Part shown: one piece after another, positions 42,544 to 51,079 of the stretch
Numbering within the stretch: the first letter of the stretch is position 1
Layout: each line of letters begins with the position of its first letter
Origin: Allobosea sp. 67-29
Lineage (GTDB): Bacteria > Pseudomonadota > Alphaproteobacteria > Rhizobiales > Beijerinckiaceae
Length of the DNA stretch: 64,000 nucleotides
NCBI RefSeq assembly: GCF_001898115.1
Contig: NZ_MKSQ01000005.1
Coordinates: forward strand, 587,236 to 651,235
Reading direction: 5' to 3'
The notes under the pieces: generated by a model
What the model was told of the DNA's origin: nothing
The model's input: the letters and a program-made list of their open reading frames with translations, nothing else
Databases searched by the model: none
Program-made: the position numbers and the translations under genes

Positions 42544-43393
42544 CTACCGTCCCCCCGCCCGCGGATTCCGTTCTAGAATCAACTTGAGCTTGATCATGGC
42601 GAGCTTGATCGTCGTCGTCACCTGTCCAAAGGGACGCATTCATAGCATCCGCGCGTGCGAGGCGTGTCAGGGATATACCTCGCATGATGTCCCAGATCGC
42701 AATGTCCAGGATCGAGGCGGGCACTCCGCAAGCGGCCGCGAATGCCAGGAAGCGCGCTTCGAGCTTCATGTAGTCCGATGGGAGGCGCAGGTTCCGCGGG
42801 AAGATGCGCGCGATCTGGCCCGCGCGAATGAGATGAATGTCGAGGATGGCGACCTCGTCCGACAGCAGATGATTGCGTACGACGAACGATGCGGTCTTCG
42901 GACCGATACCCTTGATCTGAAGAAGCTGCCGCCTCAGCGCGATGCCGTTCTGGGCCGGCGTGATCGAACTCAGCACGCGAAGCGCTCCATGCAAATACTC
43001 GGCCCGTACCCGAGGGAAGCGGTATCGCACCTTGCGCCCGCCGACATCGAGCGGCTGTTCGAGCACCTCTCGAATCGTGGCAGCATCCGGCATTCCCTCC
43101 AGGACGCCCATGTCAGTGAGTTTGTGATAGGCCGCGCGTGCCACCTCGGCTCGAATGCCAAATCCGCTGAGCAAGCAGAAGGCGACCTCGCCGCGCAATG
43201 ACGTGACTTCGCCCCCGAAGAAACCCTCATAGGCGCGCTGGCGCCACCGCATGTGGGCCTGCTTGGCGATCCAGGATGGCGTAAGCGGAACTGCGGCATC
43301 CCCCCATCGGCAGCCAGCGATCCATTCAGCGTCGGCCGCCGGCAATTCGACGCGCTCAATGCCGTGTTCGGCCGCGATGTGGAAGGCTTGCAT
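42512..43393 (-). CDS. HhH-GPD (OGG-like) N-glycosylase/DNA lyase family protein
   Basis: 293 residues. The helix-hairpin-helix is 'QLLQIKGIGPKTASFVVRNH' (about 156-175) with a candidate Schiff-base lysine (Lys166), followed by 'EVAILDIHLIRAGQIA' with the catalytic Asp185. Layout resembles the OGG/AGOG branch of base-excision glycosylases rather than EndoIII (no Fe-S cysteines at the end). The last 40 residues (from 'LWTGDDDDQARHDQ') are a hydrophilic tail that overlaps the next gene. Type IV CBASS carries an OGG-like ancillary protein (Cap11), making this the second CBASS-IV-like element here. First gene of the operon. Confidence 0.85.
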   Translation of the reverse strand: MQAFHIAAEHGIERVELPAADAEWIAGCRWGDAAVPLTPSWIAKQAHMRWRQRAYEGFFGGEVTSLRGEVAFCLLSGFGIRAEVARAAYHKLTDMGVLEGMPDAATIREVLEQPLDVGGRKVRYRFPRVRAEYLHGALRVLSSITPAQNGIALRRQLLQIKGIGPKTASFVVRNHLLSDEVAILDIHLIRAGQIARIFPRNLRLPSDYMKLEARFLAFAAACGVPASILDIAIWDIMRGISLTRLARADAMNASLWTGDDDDQARHDQAQVDSRTESAGGGTVDERQWAQHLL

Positions 43394-43403
43394 GCGTGAC
43401 CTC

Positions 43404-43427
43404 TAGATGTAACATAAGATACACCTA
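43404..43427. promoter_or_regulatory. Near-perfect inverted repeat, candidate operator of the QueC-like operon
   Basis: TAGATGTA (43404-43411) and TACACCTA (43420-43427) are complementary at 7 of 8 positions with an 8-base spacer. They fill most of the 44-base gap between the divergent glycosylase-like and HTH genes, so one dimeric regulator could control both promoters. Confidence 0.5.
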
Positions 43428-43437
43428 GTCGGCGCCG

Positions 43438-43749
43438 ATGCAAGAAACAAAGCCACTCAAGCGACTGATTGACGAGGCCCTGGAGCGCGGAATCACCACG
43501 TCGGAGCTCGCGCGCCGCATCGGTTGTTCGCGAATGCAGATATGGCGCTTAATGCGCGGCGAATGCAGTGAGGATGCGCGTGTCGGGCGCCTATTGCGCA
43601 GCGAACTAGAGCCGCGGGAGAAAACACTGGGCTCGATGCGCGAACTAGCGGAAGCCCTCCAACAGATCACCGGAGGGGAGCCCGCCCGTACGCGGCAAGC
43701 GTTGCAGATGTTACAACTGCTAGCCAGCCTGGCCCGGCGCGACTCCTAG
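43438..43749 (+). CDS. HTH regulator divergent from QueC-like operon
   Basis: 103 residues. 'LERGITTSELARRIGCSRMQ' then 'IWRLMRGECSEDARVGRLLR' form a lambda-repressor-like HTH; the rest ('MRELAEALQQITGGEPARTR' onward) is helical and could dimerise. It is transcribed away from the glycosylase-like gene across a 44-base gap containing an inverted repeat, the usual arrangement for an autoregulated repressor of a defence operon. Confidence 0.8.
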   Translation: MQETKPLKRLIDEALERGITTSELARRIGCSRMQIWRLMRGECSEDARVGRLLRSELEPREKTLGSMRELAEALQQITGGEPARTRQALQMLQLLASLARRDS

Positions 43750-43949
43750 CGCATCAAGTTCAAACCTGATCCCATCCCTAAACTTGCCATTCAGACGCCA
43801 GCCACGGGCCAAGTTCGACCAGCGTGTCAGTCAGCCCGAGCAAGTCGGTCGTCAGTGTCCAGGCGGCTCAGATCCGCCGCCAGCATCGCCGCCTTAGACG
43901 TGATCCTGGGATATGGGCGCCCCCTATTGGAGTGAGCGGAGCATATGCC
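43750..43949. other. Intergenic region between cargo modules A and B
   Basis: 200 bases between the HTH gene and the convergent Mrr-like gene. I see no gene, repeat or strong hairpin. Confidence 0.5.
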
Positions 43950-45008
43950 TTAGAAGCCGTCCGTCGGCAGCGCTGCCGTCTTTCTTGTCTCTTTCCCACC
44001 GGCTAGGTGGAGCTCAGCTGCCCTCTTGCGAGCCGTCTCGGCATGGCGATACCACGTGTTACGATCCGCGCTCGGGGTGGCGAGGACAAGGTACACGCCG
44101 TCGATCAGGCATTGTCGCGTGTCACGCACAAGCGCAAGCAGCTTAGGGCCGAGAAGAGGGCGTAGCACCTCAGTGAGCGCCTCGACTTCCTCCATAGGCG
44201 CCAGGCAACGTGTCAAGCGCTCGTCCCGAAGCGGGCCTTCGAATGCAATCTCGAAGACCTCATCGCCCGCACTGACGAGTGTATCGATTTCATCCGCGAG
44301 CCTGGCGATTTGCGCTCCGAGTTCAGCGCGTCGCACGTCCAATAGCCCCGATCGATCCGAAACCTCGGCAATCAAACGTTGCAGCGCCGGGATAAGCGTT
44401 TCCGGACTCCTGAAAAGCCCTCCAGGCTCCTCGACCACCCCCGAAAGGCGGACGGGATAGCGATTGGCTAATGCAGCTTTGGCGGCAAGGCCCAAGTCAA
44501 GGCACGCACCAAGCAAAGTGGCGATCTCGTCGAAGTTGCCGATCCTCAGGCTCGGTGACTCACCCATCTCGTCGTACAGGTGTCCGCGCAGGTGTTGTTC
44601 GAAACGATCTTTTTCAGCGAGAAGCGAACGTAAAACTGTTTTTTGCAGATGCTCTTGGGCGGCTTCGGTTAGATCTTGAAGGCTTGTTAGTGTCACATTT
44701 GTGTTGCGGACGGATTTAAGTGCGCCGGCCTGGAAGCCACTCTCTGACAAAAGGAACGCTCGGTCGGCTCCGACATCTTGCGCGATCTGCGCCAACGTCA
44801 TCGCTTGTTCTTTTTGGACGGACGCTTTCCAGAGCTTGCACTCAACGATCCATAGCACCGAGACGCCGGCGATCGTGAAACGCGTTACGACATCGATGTC
44901 GTGCATCCCACGCGCGCCGTTTAGCCTTTCCTCAACCTTGGCCTCGAAGCCCAAAGCGCGAAATAGCTCTGCGACGTGGTGCTGGTACTTTCGCCACTTG
45001 GTCGACAT
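43950..45008 (-). CDS. Mrr-like restriction endonuclease family protein
   Basis: 352 residues. The N-terminal 130 residues form a PD-(D/E)XK nuclease: 'WRKYQHHVAELFRALGFEAK', 'GARGMHDIDVVTRF' (Asp37/Asp39) and 'SVLWIVECKLWK' (Glu56-x-Lys58), with 'ADRAFLLSESGFQAGALKSV' after it, as in Mrr-type enzymes that cut modified or foreign DNA. The C-terminal 200 residues are helical and unrecognised and may be a sensor or dimerisation part. It is encoded downstream of the SIR2-HerA pair, 115 bases after HerA, and is probably part of one three-gene defence unit. Confidence 0.8.
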   Translation of the reverse strand: MSTKWRKYQHHVAELFRALGFEAKVEERLNGARGMHDIDVVTRFTIAGVSVLWIVECKLWKASVQKEQAMTLAQIAQDVGADRAFLLSESGFQAGALKSVRNTNVTLTSLQDLTEAAQEHLQKTVLRSLLAEKDRFEQHLRGHLYDEMGESPSLRIGNFDEIATLLGACLDLGLAAKAALANRYPVRLSGVVEEPGGLFRSPETLIPALQRLIAEVSDRSGLLDVRRAELGAQIARLADEIDTLVSAGDEVFEIAFEGPLRDERLTRCLAPMEEVEALTEVLRPLLGPKLLALVRDTRQCLIDGVYLVLATPSADRNTWYRHAETARKRAAELHLAGGKETRKTAALPTDGF

Positions 45009-45123
45009 GCCTCACCCTGGCCCCTTGTCGATGCTGGGTCTCAGGCCATGCCGTGCGGCCGCTGGAATTTGCGCATGTCTGATCGTTGCCCCGGTGCGCA
45101 TTCGCATCGTCGTGACGCCTATA

Positions 45124-47118
45124 TCAAGCATTGGACGACGTAGCCGACTGCGCTGCGATCCGTATGTCGGCCAACCTTCCCTCCTCGTGGAACCAGAGGT
45201 CAGCTATTGCGGTGTCGTCGCTCCTTGGTCGAGGGAAGGCGTCGCCGACCTTGAAAGTCGTTGGCAGATTGACCGATGTTCCGAACACGAGCGCATGCTG
45301 ACGCGGAAGCGATGGCAGCCGTTTCAGGACGGCATCCGAAATGAAGGGTGTCATCTGCCTAATCTGAGACAGGTCGTCGGGGTTTTGGATGCGGTGCACC
45401 AAAAAATTCGAGCACTGACTGAGGACCGTCTTTGACAGCTCGTTTGGCCGTTGAGACGCCAGCATGACGAACATTCCGTATTTTCGACCTTCTTTCGCAA
45501 TGCGCTCGAATATTTTGGACGCGTCGATCGAAAAGCGGGAAGGCGTGGACGCGATGTAGCGATGTGCCTCTTCAAGCAGGAGGTGGATCGGGAAACGGTT
45601 GCGCGGTTCGGCCTGCCGAAGCAGGCGGAAAAGCATCCGCGCTACGACGGCGCTGACCAACTCGACGACCTCGTCCTCAACGGCGTTTAGATCGAGGATG
45701 ATGATCTGATCGCTCTTGAACAGTTGTGTCCCTCGCACGGTCAAACCGACGATGCTAGCCAAGAACTCGCGTTCGCTTGAAGCTCTCGCCGCATCGGCGC
45801 CCTGGTGGCGCAGGAACGCGTATTCAGGACGCTCTTGCAGCGACTTGAGCCGGGTCACCATCGACGAGCAATAGTCCCGGATTTGACGGTTGCCGTGGGC
45901 CTCCTCGTAGAGAATGGCGAAGTCCAGGCACTCATGGAGTTCTTCGAACGAGAAGGGCGTGCGGTCATAAGCTGGGAGGGGAACATCCTCCCGGAGCTTT
46001 TTCCGCACCTCGCTCAGGAACAGCGACTGGCCGTTTGCAGAGCTGAAGTTGCCATACTGCAAATTGGGGCTGAACCGGTTGAGGAGCTCCATATTCAGGT
46101 CGTCAGTCGGATATTTTTGCAGGAGGGACACAACCCGCTGAAACTTCGAGACTGGCGAGTCCCCATCGGCCCCTCTAAAACACTCGATGATGCAGGTCGC
46201 AATGAAATGTTCTCGCAGCGCCAAGGCCGTTTGCGACTTTGCGTGAAACAGGCTTGTCAGACCCAGAGCTGTTCGCAAAACAGGCAGTTGGGTCCGCTCG
46301 CTAGCCTGCAGAAGCAGCTCCCACTCGGCCATTTCGAGAAACCAGTGAGGAACTCGAAAACCGGTTGCGGACCCGTCCAGCACAACGCGTCTGACGCCGA
46401 TCGCCCCCGTTTCAGCCAGCGGTATTAAGGCCTCCCCATACTCTCCATTGACGTCAAGAACGACGAATGTGGCGCCGCGCGCATGATGTTCGGTAGGCTT
46501 TCGGAATAGGGCCTGGAGGATGGACGCAACAGTGCAGGACTTCCCGCTTCCCGTATTGCCCAAGACCGCCACGTGCCCACCGAAGAACTCGTTGAGCCTG
46601 ACCTTGACCTCATAATCCTCGAAGACAGCGGACTTTCCGATGGGCAGCGCGCGATACCTGTCGGCATCGGGGGGTACAGGGAGCATCCCGGCTACGACCG
46701 GCGCGGGTTCGACCGCTCGGTCTGTATCGAATATCCGGTCTAGTTCGCCATCGAGCGCGTATAGCGCATCGGCATACAGCGAGGGAAAAGTTGAAACCCC
46801 GAAGCGGAAAACGCCGCCCTTCATTGGAAGCATGCCGACCGGAACAACATCCAGATACTTGGATGAGCCTGCTCGATCGAAGTCCCCACGGTCTGAAGGC
46901 TGCCCAGCGTCGCGATCGCGCAGACCGACGACCTCGACCACTACGTATTCCCCTGACACCGGGACCATCAGGAACGAGCCTAGCCGGGCGACGTAATGGA
47001 CATCATCGAAGCCAACCACAGTGAAATTATCCGTGCCGGCATGCAGTTCCACGACGAGCCGGTCTGCCGCAACCGATACGACCTTTCCAATAGCACGCCG
47101 ACGATCATCGTGGCTCAT
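45124..47118 (-). CDS. HerA-like hexameric ATPase (FtsK-HerA superfamily)
   Basis: 664 residues. HAS-barrel-like N-terminus (about 8-70), Walker A 'AVLGNTGSGKSCTVASILQA' (GNTGSGKS at 187-194), 'TFVVLDVNGEYGEALI', Walker B 'FPIHLLLEEAHRYIA', sensor and arginine-finger region 'FLVHRIQNPDDLSQIRQMTP'. HerA ATPases form DNA-translocating hexamers and pair with SIR2, DUF4297 or nuclease partners in anti-phage systems. The ATG overlaps the SIR2 stop (47115-47118), so the two proteins are made together and probably form one complex. Confidence 0.93.
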   Translation of the reverse strand: MSHDDRRRAIGKVVSVAADRLVVELHAGTDNFTVVGFDDVHYVARLGSFLMVPVSGEYVVVEVVGLRDRDAGQPSDRGDFDRAGSSKYLDVVPVGMLPMKGGVFRFGVSTFPSLYADALYALDGELDRIFDTDRAVEPAPVVAGMLPVPPDADRYRALPIGKSAVFEDYEVKVRLNEFFGGHVAVLGNTGSGKSCTVASILQALFRKPTEHHARGATFVVLDVNGEYGEALIPLAETGAIGVRRVVLDGSATGFRVPHWFLEMAEWELLLQASERTQLPVLRTALGLTSLFHAKSQTALALREHFIATCIIECFRGADGDSPVSKFQRVVSLLQKYPTDDLNMELLNRFSPNLQYGNFSSANGQSLFLSEVRKKLREDVPLPAYDRTPFSFEELHECLDFAILYEEAHGNRQIRDYCSSMVTRLKSLQERPEYAFLRHQGADAARASSEREFLASIVGLTVRGTQLFKSDQIIILDLNAVEDEVVELVSAVVARMLFRLLRQAEPRNRFPIHLLLEEAHRYIASTPSRFSIDASKIFERIAKEGRKYGMFVMLASQRPNELSKTVLSQCSNFLVHRIQNPDDLSQIRQMTPFISDAVLKRLPSLPRQHALVFGTSVNLPTTFKVGDAFPRPRSDDTAIADLWFHEEGRLADIRIAAQSATSSNA

Positions 47119-48497
47119 TCGGATTGGTCCTTCTTCCTGGGAGCCAGGTCGGACAGGACCTTACGGACGGCATCGTCAATGCGATCGCCCGGCCGCTGAG
47201 GCATGAAATGTTCGACGATCACGTCGAAGTAGTGGGCCCAGGTTTCGTCGACGGGACCGTCTCCGCCGATGATCCAGATTCGGGGATCCTGCAACGCTCT
47301 TAACTTCGCAATCTCGCCTTCGGAATCCGGAGACGCAAAGATGATTAGACGGAACGTCGGGATGGTCAGGGCCTGATAGATGATGTTGTTCAGGTGTTCG
47401 TCCGCGAAAGCATACCCGGCAGTGAAAAGGATACTCTGCTCTCGTACGATCCGTCCCTGGAACTCGCGGAACAGGTCGGCATACGGAGAGCCCAGCGAAG
47501 AATTCTGCTTGGCCGGCGTCGGATAGATGAGCATGCGACCCGCGTCGCCAGGCGGCCAGACCTCTCGTATCGGGAACAGTCCGTGGTCGTCCTCGGTCCA
47601 GGTCACCGAACCGTGCAGCTTGGCGAGGTAAACGAAGGCATCGACCGCGCTCCATTTCCTATTCGCCAGATCCAATTGCTCGGCGAGGGCATAGCGGAAG
47701 CTGGCTGGATTGAACCGTCGTTCGATCACTCCCGAGAAGCCGTTCGCGTAAGGAATGCCAAGGCGATCCATGGCGACTTCATTGAAGTGATCGTAGTTCG
47801 TCGTGAACACCCACGGGCGCGGGAGCGCTCGGTCCCTCAGCACCAGCTTCCGATAGAACTTCTCGTAAACATCCCTGACAGAAGTGTCCCCGTCAGTGAA
47901 ACGGCCGGTTGTGACGTGATCCCATAGGAAGTCCTGGACCTTGCGGATGAGCCCCTCCAGGTGGACGAGTATCTCAGCATGATTTTTGTGGTCGCTCAGC
48001 CGCAAAACGAAACGCTGAGCGAACAGCACCTCCATCAAACGCTCAAGATTGCGCGAGAAGTCGCGCGACAGATCGACCCCTAGTTTATCGAGGACAGAGA
48101 GCTCTTCACTAGTCGGCCTCCATTTGGGCGCTGTCATTGGTGCAACGCTCGGCTCCTCCGATGTACCGAGCAAGTCTTCATTTGGATCGAGAGTGTCGGC
48201 TGCGAGCCCACCCTCCACGGCAGGCCCATTCTCCGGTACGTCGCTGGGGCGGGCTTTTGCAGCCTCTTCACAGAACTTCCGTGCCAAGGGCGCCATAGTC
48301 GGAATTCCAAACTCGATGCCGCCTTTGACCAATGACGAGCAACCTGCTCCCAGCAGGAATGCAACGTTCTTGGCATTCAGGGCCTCGGAGATTGCCTGTC
48401 GCGCAGTCTCTATGCCTGTATCCCAGTCCAAACTGTCCGGATCAGCATTGCCGTTCCGGAGAAATTGGAACCTGCGCGATCCAACGCCTTCGCTCAT
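47115..48497 (-). CDS. SIR2-domain protein (NAD-consuming defence effector)
   Basis: 460 residues. SIR2 NAD-site: 'KNVAFLLGAGCSSLVKGGIE' (GAG at 50-52), 'RPWVFTTNYDHFNEVAMD' (TNYD), 'YLAKLHGSVTWTEDD' (HGS), then 'YADLFREFQGRIVREQSILF' and 'SILFTAGYAFADEHLNNIIY' (second NAD region). An insert of about 60 residues (about 85-140) separates motifs. In SIR2-HerA systems this protein depletes NAD+ on phage infection. First gene of the unit; promoter presumably in 48498-48760. Confidence 0.9.
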   Translation of the reverse strand: MSEGVGSRRFQFLRNGNADPDSLDWDTGIETARQAISEALNAKNVAFLLGAGCSSLVKGGIEFGIPTMAPLARKFCEEAAKARPSDVPENGPAVEGGLAADTLDPNEDLLGTSEEPSVAPMTAPKWRPTSEELSVLDKLGVDLSRDFSRNLERLMEVLFAQRFVLRLSDHKNHAEILVHLEGLIRKVQDFLWDHVTTGRFTDGDTSVRDVYEKFYRKLVLRDRALPRPWVFTTNYDHFNEVAMDRLGIPYANGFSGVIERRFNPASFRYALAEQLDLANRKWSAVDAFVYLAKLHGSVTWTEDDHGLFPIREVWPPGDAGRMLIYPTPAKQNSSLGSPYADLFREFQGRIVREQSILFTAGYAFADEHLNNIIYQALTIPTFRLIIFASPDSEGEIAKLRALQDPRIWIIGGDGPVDETWAHYFDVIVEHFMPQRPGDRIDDAVRKVLSDLAPRKKDQSE

Positions 48498-49030
48498 ACG
48501 CGTTCATCCCCCGTCACCTGATTCAAAGAATCAACTGAACCGCCTTGAGGCTATCGTTGCCTATGGCGGGGAGCCAGCAGGGAAGTCTGGAGGCCAGCCG
48601 CAGCACAACCTTCGTGGGCCAGATTTTGTCGTCGCCTGGATCGATGTGAGCTCCTTCCTGACCAGCCCTCAACCGCTCGGGGTAGGCACGGCGACCGACG
48701 ACGCAGGCGGGCTCAGCGAGTCAGAACCGGTCGATCACGAGAACGTCGAGCGCGCACCGGGCTAGCAATCGAGAACGGTGCAAACGAAGGTCCGGAATTG
48801 GGCAGGGTTCCAAGGTCGGCTCATGGCGCATTCCGCCCTGTCTCTGGCCGTTACGCTTCCATAACGCAATTCTGGAAGCGTATCGGAGCCATTCTGGAAA
48901 ACCGCTCCGGAGAGTGCAGTAAAATCAGGGCCTTGGCCCTGCGGCTTGGTACTGCCGATATGGCCGTGGACCGAGCCATTTGCGCGCCGACCTGATCGGG
49001 CTGGCGTGAATTGGCCAGCTCGGCAAAACC
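48498..49030. other. Intergenic region between SIR2-HerA unit and next operon
   Basis: 533 bases with no supported gene; open frames here run antisense through SIR2 or lack protein features. It holds the inverted repeat at 48852-48882 and presumably the SIR2-HerA promoter. Confidence 0.55.
48852..48882. repeat. 10-bp perfect inverted repeat, motif related to 36950
   Basis: TACGCTTCCA (48852-48861) and TGGAAGCGTA (48873-48882) are perfect complements with an 11-base spacer. The right arm context ATTCTGGAAGCGTATCGGA resembles ATTCTGGAAGCCGTACGGA at about 36950-36968. Could be a terminator, operator or scar of a small mobile sequence. Confidence 0.5.
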
Positions 49031-49444
49031 TTACCGCATCTTTGCCGAGCCGGCGGCGATCTGCACGAGGATGATGGCGCATTCGTTGTCGCCGGCGATT
49101 TGAAGCTCGCCCCGCAGTTGGCGCCAGAGGCGAGCGACCAGCTCGCGGTCTTGACCCTCCGGCTGGCAGCCGAAATGCCGCCAGCGGCGATGCTCGTAGA
49201 ACAGGCATAGCCAAAGTTCGAGGGCGGTACCGCGCCATGAACCGATCCGGGCGGCTTCGTCCGCGCGCTTGTTCGCCCAGCCGTGTAGATTGCCCAGCCC
49301 GACGTCTATCGAAGTCGCATAGCCGTTGAGGAGATGGGCGAGACGGGCAGATTGCAGCCAAGTCGGTGCGTGCGGGATCGAGGCGAAGTCGCCGCCGCGA
49401 ACTTGATCGAGCCAGCCGTCGTCCTCATTGGCGAGCGTGCTCAC
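49031..49444 (-). CDS. Conserved-looking hypothetical protein
   Basis: 137 residues, soluble and Trp-rich ('WLDQVRGGDFASIPHAPTWL', 'NLHGWANKRADEAARIGSWR', 'LELWLCLFYEHRRWRHFG'). No family recognised. Its ATG overlaps the stop of the DUF2958 gene (49441-49444), so it belongs to a three-gene operon with that gene and the PD-(D/E)XK nuclease. Confidence 0.7.
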   Translation of the reverse strand: MSTLANEDDGWLDQVRGGDFASIPHAPTWLQSARLAHLLNGYATSIDVGLGNLHGWANKRADEAARIGSWRGTALELWLCLFYEHRRWRHFGCQPEGQDRELVARLWRQLRGELQIAGDNECAIILVQIAAGSAKMR

Positions 49445-49791
49445 GCGACAACTCTGCCCTGGCGGCGGGCGTCGGCGGCATAGGCCGAGAGCGGCTTATC
49501 CGGCCGGAAATGCTCGTCTCGCTCGATCGGCAAGCCGAGGAATCCGCGGACGCCGACGAGCTCGGCAAGGGAGAGGTAGCCGAGCTCGGGCGAGCCGAGA
49601 CCGAGATCGCAGAGGCCGAAGGCGATGCCGGGATCCTCCGGGTCGAGCTCTGACAGGAGCCAGGTCGCATTTGCGTCGGGCGTGAAGAGTTTCACGACCG
49701 GCAGCGGGTCGATCTCTTCGCCCCGCGCGCTCGCCCGTCCGTTGGCGAGCAGGCGCTCGCGTTCGGCCGGGAGCATGAAGGGCGCGCTCAC
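49441..49791 (-). CDS. DUF2958 family protein
   Basis: 116 residues matching the DUF2958 pattern: 'PLPVVKLFTPDANATWLLSE' (K-x-FTPD-x-x-x-TWxxxE), 'AFGLCDLGLGSPELGYLSLA', 'ELVGVRGFLGLPIERDEHFR'. Members are small soluble proteins common on plasmids and islands; biochemical role unknown. Overlaps both neighbours by 4 bases. Confidence 0.85.
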   Translation of the reverse strand: MSAPFMLPAERERLLANGRASARGEEIDPLPVVKLFTPDANATWLLSELDPEDPGIAFGLCDLGLGSPELGYLSLAELVGVRGFLGLPIERDEHFRPDKPLSAYAADARRQGRVVA

Positions 49792-50855
49792 GTACGCCCT
49801 CCCGGCAGGAGCTTGAGCGGCCCGGCCAGAGCTGTGGCCTCTTCCGCCTTGCCGATCGGGCCGTCGCCGGCCCAGAACAGGTTCAATTCGCCGTCGACCA
49901 AGGAAAAGTCCGCGTACCTCCGGTAGAGCCTGGCCGCATATTCCTCCTCGCCGGCCATGGCGAGCGCGACGATGGTGTCTTCCAGCGTGATGCTGGCGAA
50001 GCCGACTTGATCCTCGCCGGCAGGCTTGAGCTCGGCCTGATAGCTAGCGACGGCGGTCGCTACCAGGGTGTTGAGTCGCGGGGCGATGACGACGAACCGG
50101 CCCTCGTCGAAGTCGGCACGCATCAGCATCGCCTGGGCGAGCAAATGCTCGCGGAAGAGCTGCTGGTAGGGGTTGGTCCTGAGGGCAGGCTTCTGCGGCT
50201 CGACGAACAGGCCGGAAACGTCGGCGAGATCGTTGTAGCGCGGCCGGATCGCCGGCACCGGCTCCTGGCAGGACTCCGTGTACTTCGTCTCGATCGCGAT
50301 GAAGCCCTTGCGGCCTGCGGGCGTCTCGTAATGGAGGAAAACGTCGAAGGCGCTGTGGTCGCCCGTAAGAGCCGGGTCGCCCCGTCCCGGCGAATGCTCG
50401 AACAGGACGGCGTGGACCTTGGCGCCGCTGAGATCGGGGAACAGCTCAGCCAAGACGCGGGAGGCGAAAGCGAGATCGAGCTTGAGCAGGCCGAAGACGT
50501 TGAAGGCCATGGGCATCGAGCTGAGCAGGTTTCCGTAGAGGCGCGCCTCGTCGATCATCGCAGCCGGCTCGCGATAGGCAAGCTCGCGGCGCACCAGCCA
50601 AGCGATGGCCGGCAGCATGAAGTTGGCGCCGGCTCGCGCGGCTGCGGGGCTGATCCGCGAGCCGAGCTTCTTGCGCTTGGCGCCGACCTTGTAGCTGCCG
50701 ATCGGCAATTCGCGGTCCTGCCGCCAGATGCTTTGGAGCAGGCGTGCCGCCGAGCGGAAGCGGTGGTCGAGCGGCTCGAAGATGTGGTGCCGGCGGAGCA
50801 ACTCCTCCGGCAGCAGCGGGACATGGGGGAAAGTGTCGGGGAGATCGTACGGCAT
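49788..50855 (-). CDS. Putative PD-(D/E)XK restriction endonuclease-like protein (PGN_0703 type)
   Basis: 355 residues. 'DHSAFDVFLHYETPAGRKGF' followed by 'IAIETKYTESCQEP' gives the Asp...Glu-x-Lys nuclease core of this family. 'NPYQQLFREHLLAQAML' is a family segment. First gene of a three-gene operon with DUF2958 and an unknown protein, all overlapping ATGA. I recognise the family by memory of the 'FD...IETKYTE' pattern; whether it cuts DNA is unproven. AT-rich upstream gap (50856-51079) should hold its promoter. Confidence 0.72.
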   Translation of the reverse strand: MPYDLPDTFPHVPLLPEELLRRHHIFEPLDHRFRSAARLLQSIWRQDRELPIGSYKVGAKRKKLGSRISPAAARAGANFMLPAIAWLVRRELAYREPAAMIDEARLYGNLLSSMPMAFNVFGLLKLDLAFASRVLAELFPDLSGAKVHAVLFEHSPGRGDPALTGDHSAFDVFLHYETPAGRKGFIAIETKYTESCQEPVPAIRPRYNDLADVSGLFVEPQKPALRTNPYQQLFREHLLAQAMLMRADFDEGRFVVIAPRLNTLVATAVASYQAELKPAGEDQVGFASITLEDTIVALAMAGEEEYAARLYRRYADFSLVDGELNLFWAGDGPIGKAEEATALAGPLKLLPGGRT

Positions 50856-51079
50856 GAAGCCCTCTGCAATCTAACGAATGCAAAGGCTTCAAGCGTGATT
50901 CATATAACTTAACGGCTGTATATTTAGCTTTTACACTATTTTGTATGATTAAAAAGCCGTTTATTTTCAATAATTTGCAAGGTTTAAGCTTAAGCCGCAA
51001 CCTTGCAGGAAACTCGGCAGCGCTCCCTGCATTGATCAGCTGGAGCGCGCTCGCATTTCCATCGCAACTAGGATCTCCC

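Noticed and set aside
38693..43393. Type IV CBASS locus
   Set aside because: QueC-like and OGG-like genes fit, but no CD-NTase, TGT-like Cap10 or recognisable CBASS effector is present between 34.5 and 54.8 kb.
40351..43393. Qat system or DPD DNA-deazaguanine modification system
   Set aside because: No QatA ATPase, QatD TatD-type nuclease, DpdA transglycosylase or other Dpd genes are present.
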